This document shows, piece by piece, positions 61,601 to 64,000 of a DNA stretch of 64,000 nucleotides. The translations under genes and the position numbers were made by a program. The notes beneath the pieces were generated by a model that worked only from the letters and a program-made list of their open reading frames with translations, searched no databases and had not been told where the DNA came from. Each line of letters opens with the position of its first letter. The first letter of the stretch is position 1. The stretch comes from Medicago truncatula (lineage: Eukaryota > Streptophyta > Magnoliopsida > Fabales > Fabaceae), in the NCBI RefSeq assembly GCF_003473485.1, contig NC_053049.1, positions 15,872,001 to 15,936,000 of the forward strand. Direction: 5' to 3'.

Positions 61601-61795
61601 GCATGATTGATTAGTCTCTACAGTCGCTTTTCTTAACAAAATCCTTATGCAATCCTCTTCTTTTGTAAGATCAGTCGAGTCTTTTATGTTTTTTGATCCA
61701 GTAACATTCCATGATGGTGTTACAGAAACTTTTCCAAAGAAATTCTTGTTAGAGTAACGTATGATGCATACATCATAAAATATAACAACTGTGTG
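58697..61795 (-). pseudogene. Cysteine-rich receptor-like kinase pseudogene C
   Basis: All seven exon positions can be traced, but the copy is broken in several places. The 5' end is missing: homology starts inside DUF26-1 at [16 protein letters not shown] (61795). DUF26-2 is frameshifted after LQCAKDL (near 61530). The exon 2 equivalent (about 60627-60540) ends CCCI-stop and has lost the codons after the membrane segment. Exon 5 (59619-59400) has TAG for CAG four codons in, a 2-bp loss at NGI, and Cys for Ser in HRDLKACN. The exon 6 donor is ATGAGT where gene B has GTGAGT (59161). Exon 4 (60181-59971), exon 3 (60454-60282) and exon 7 (to 58697) remain open. No functional receptor can come from it. 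Confidence 0.95.
60660..61270. other. Intron 1 of pseudogene C
   Basis: AT-rich. AATTCTCCACAATATAAAAAATCAC with GCAATCACAATC and AACCGTGATC near 61040-61200 resembles 35930-36000 and 41900-41990 (TTGCAATTAAGGCTGAATCAT, CACAGTTCTCTGCAAA), so a dispersed repeat is shared among the two gene clusters. Confidence 0.5.
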
Positions 61796-62877
61796 GTATA
61801 GTGATCAATGATTGTTGTTTTAATAATTTTTTCAACTTTAGGTGACAAAAGATATCAAGACTCTTTCATATTCAACCATTTAATGTATGAGCATTCTAAA
61901 GCAGTCTTTCATGATAAAAAATTTCTATAGTATTAGTCTATGAAAATATCTGCCACCTAGGTCTACAAAGCTTTGACTATGACATTATTAGCAATTATGA
62001 GCTGGGATCATCTTCAGAAGCAAACTATGTTGTTTTGTTACTTCCTCTATTTTTACATGTCTTTTATGATTGTATTATACTACTACAAATCAAGAAACAA
62101 CTTTGATTATTAAGCAAATTTTAAATTATATTAGTAGTTTTTATTGGTCTATTCATCAGTTTCCTCCGTCACTTCATTAAAGTGTAAAATATTTGATAAA
62201 AAAGTAGTAAAATTGATAAAATAGTTGTTAATATTACGTTGAAATTTGAAAACGATAGATAAATAGAAAAACATTTTTTTGCCAAAAAACTACAATTAAA
62301 AAGGAGCAAAGGAGTGTTTAATAACTAGTTCAATTGACAATGTTAATATTGTTAGATTGTACATTTTGACTCGGGTTCGAACATGGGACCTCACAATTAT
62401 CCGACTAAGTTTCAGCGATGCTTCTCACGCGGAAAAAAAAGGAGCAAGAGAGGTCTTGAGGAGGTGTAATTGGTGTACATTAAATTACTTTGAAAGAATT
62501 GCAATTGTAGTTATGGCGCAGCCTATGAACTCTGCAGTTGTCAATCTAAATTCTTATTCCTCAAATGGAAACCAATCACGGTTATAATTTATAAAGCATG
62601 CATGCTAGCAATGATAAGGGAAGGATGTTTATCGGCTTTTAATACGCCTACTGAAGAAACAGATGGATTGATTGGTAATATGTTCATTCAATCTTCAATT
62701 ATTTGATCTAGTTTCTTTGAGAGAAATAAAAATAAAATATGAGAGAAATGGGTCCTTCATTAATTAGTTGGTAATGTTATTGCTACCATTAATGCTGAGG
62801 AAACAATAATGCAAAGGAAGCTGCCTTGACATGAAGGTCAAATAGTTGCATATCATCACTAGAGATTTGTCATACCC
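61796..62877. other. Intergenic DNA with SINE-like piece
   Basis: No gene seen. At 62325-62440 CTAGTTCAATTGACAATGTTAA and TGACTCGGGTTCGAACATGG are A- and B-box-like. A 76-codon frame (62357-62587) has no known domain. Confidence 0.5.
62325..62440 (+). mobile_element. tRNA-derived SINE remnant
   Basis: A-box-like AGTTCAATTGACAATG and strong B-box CGGGTTCGAACATGGGACC, in the same arrangement as 27195-27310. Tail A-rich (GGAAAAAAAAGG). Confidence 0.55.
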
Positions 62878-64000
62878 CAAATTTTGACCTAAGGTCCCAC
62901 TGACACACGTCTCCGAACTCGGACCAGACTCACGTTTCAGTAAAAAATTCGGCAGGGAGGTATTTTAAAATACCTCATAAAATTCCGAATCGGGCCCTCT
63001 TCTCTCAGTCTTTAATTATTTATTTCCATCTTTTATTTTTTTATTTATTTATTTTATTTTAGAATTCTAATTTTAATTTTAGTCCAAGATTAGATTAAAT
63101 TTTTCTTTTTTATTTATTTTATTTAAAACCAAAAAATATAGATATAATCCTTTTATTATTAATTTTTCTTTTTATTAAATCCCAAAATTGTCCAAAATCC
63201 CAAAAATGTCCATGAGTCCCAAGAACAGGCCAGGTTCATGCGTAACAAATCACAAACCATCATCCTCATCCTCATCCAGTCTGTTACGCGCCTATCTCCG
63301 TCTCAATCTCCTAAAATCTGCAATCTTTGTAACAAATCCCAGCCTCAAACTCACTCTATAAATAGAGACCTGCACAACAAAGAAAAACACAGAAAGAAGA
63401 ACGGAACACGGGAACAACAAAAAACAGAGGGCGGCATCGCAACACAACACACAACAGAAGCCAGAGAGACGCGCATAAGAAGCAAAATCGCACAACACAC
63501 ACACAGAGGCGCACAACCGCAACACGGCAACACAACAAACACATCGCACAGAACCGGCACGGCAACACAACACACGCACACACACACAGGAGCGACACGA
63601 CCCCAAGCACACAGCAGCGCAAGCCAACACCATAGCAAAACCAGATTCACGAAAAAACAACAAGAGGTAGTATATTCTTCACCTTTAGATCTAGGTCTCT
63701 GTGTGTATATTTTTGAACATCTAGGTTTAGAAGTGAACGGAGGGAGAAAAGTAGAAGAGAAAGAGCGAAAAAAATCAAAAAAAATAAGCTGTTAGGGTTC
63801 CGGCGCGGTGGCGCCGCCGCACTGGCCGGCCAACCACCGCCGGAACCCCATCCCCTTCGCCGGAGAAGAAGAGAGAGAGGAGAGCTAGAGAGAGAAAGAG
63901 AACGGAAGAGAGAGAAGGAGGGAGAAGAAAATGAGAAATCTAGGGTTTACAACCCTTATATATCCCCCAAACGGGTCAACCCATGACCCATGACCCGCGA
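62878..64000 (+). mobile_element. LTR start (Ty3/gypsy-like), runs past window end
   Basis: TGTCATACCCCAAATTTTGAC opens with TG and matches the start of large legume gypsy LTRs as I recall them. AGATT (62873-62877) would be the target duplication to look for on the far side. A TATA box (CTATAAATAGAG, 63355-63366) is followed by an A/C-rich leader, then a GC-rich stretch with GGCGCGGTGGCGCCGCCGCA (63801) and AG-rich GAGAGA runs. The 185-codon frame at 63238-63795 and antisense frames at 63292-63663 are composition-driven. No gag-pol is reached. Confidence 0.65.
63355..63366 (+). promoter_or_regulatory. TATA box in LTR
   Basis: CTATAAATAGAG, a near-perfect plant TATA box, about 480 bp inside the LTR. 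Transcription would start near 63390 in the A/C-rich leader. Confidence 0.6.

Noticed and set aside
63238-63795. 185-codon plus frame and overlapping Cys-rich minus frames
   Set aside because: They lie in an A/C-rich LTR leader; residues follow base composition (His/Thr/Gln or Cys/Val/Leu) and no domain is seen.

Overview
The window looks like nuclear DNA of a flowering plant, most likely a papilionoid legume (inference). It is AT-rich, its genes carry short GT-AG introns, and it holds plant-specific families (DUF26 receptor kinases, DOXC dioxygenases) among many plant transposons: hAT, MULE-derived, CACTA, Tourist-like, L1-like LINE, tRNA-derived SINE and Ty3/gypsy-like LTRs. No prokaryotic or organellar genes were seen.

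1-11.3 kb is a degenerate, repeatedly duplicated locus. It has a KIX-domain-like (Mediator subunit 15-like) gene remnant with an in-frame stop, two LINE 3' ends in opposite orientations, a tandem array of about 175 bp units, a TSR2-like exon remnant with an in-frame stop, and a ~1 kb direct repeat pair. 11.4-19.5 kb is a nested transposon block. A second copy of the first 400 bp of the window runs into a reverse-strand LINE ORF1, which is split by a complete hAT element (19-bp TIRs, exact 8-bp target duplication), followed by two LTR-like remnants. 19.5-23.5 kb is gene-poor, with SINE pieces and one poly-A insertion bounded by a 17-bp duplication.

23.6-35.4 kb holds the single-copy genes: a 624-aa UBA-domain protein (+), a 306-aa Myb/SANT-like protein (-) and a 266-aa protein carrying only the N-terminal DNA-binding domain of a Mutator transposase (+). 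36.2-44.5 kb holds two intact, closely similar 381-aa 2-oxoglutarate/Fe(II) dioxygenases (-) with a truncated third copy between them; flanking DNA was duplicated with the genes. 45-47 kb has a CDC48-like AAA-ATPase fragment.

47.7-61.8 kb is a tandem array of three cysteine-rich receptor-like kinase genes (-). Two can be spliced into full open frames of 655 and 653 aa with the same seven-exon plan; the third is a pseudogene with stops, frameshifts, a lost splice donor and a missing 5' end. A Tourist-like MITE and a GC-richer insert sit in the first intron of the second gene. From 62.88 kb to the window end lies the start of an LTR (TGTCATACCCC) with its own TATA box.

The receptor kinases and dioxygenases are both clusters that expand by local duplication, and both show birth and decay of copies. 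I found no convincing new multi-gene system. The most distinctive items are the cleanly resolved nested hAT insertion, the truncated Mutator-derived gene and the mosaic KIX/TSR2 repeat locus.
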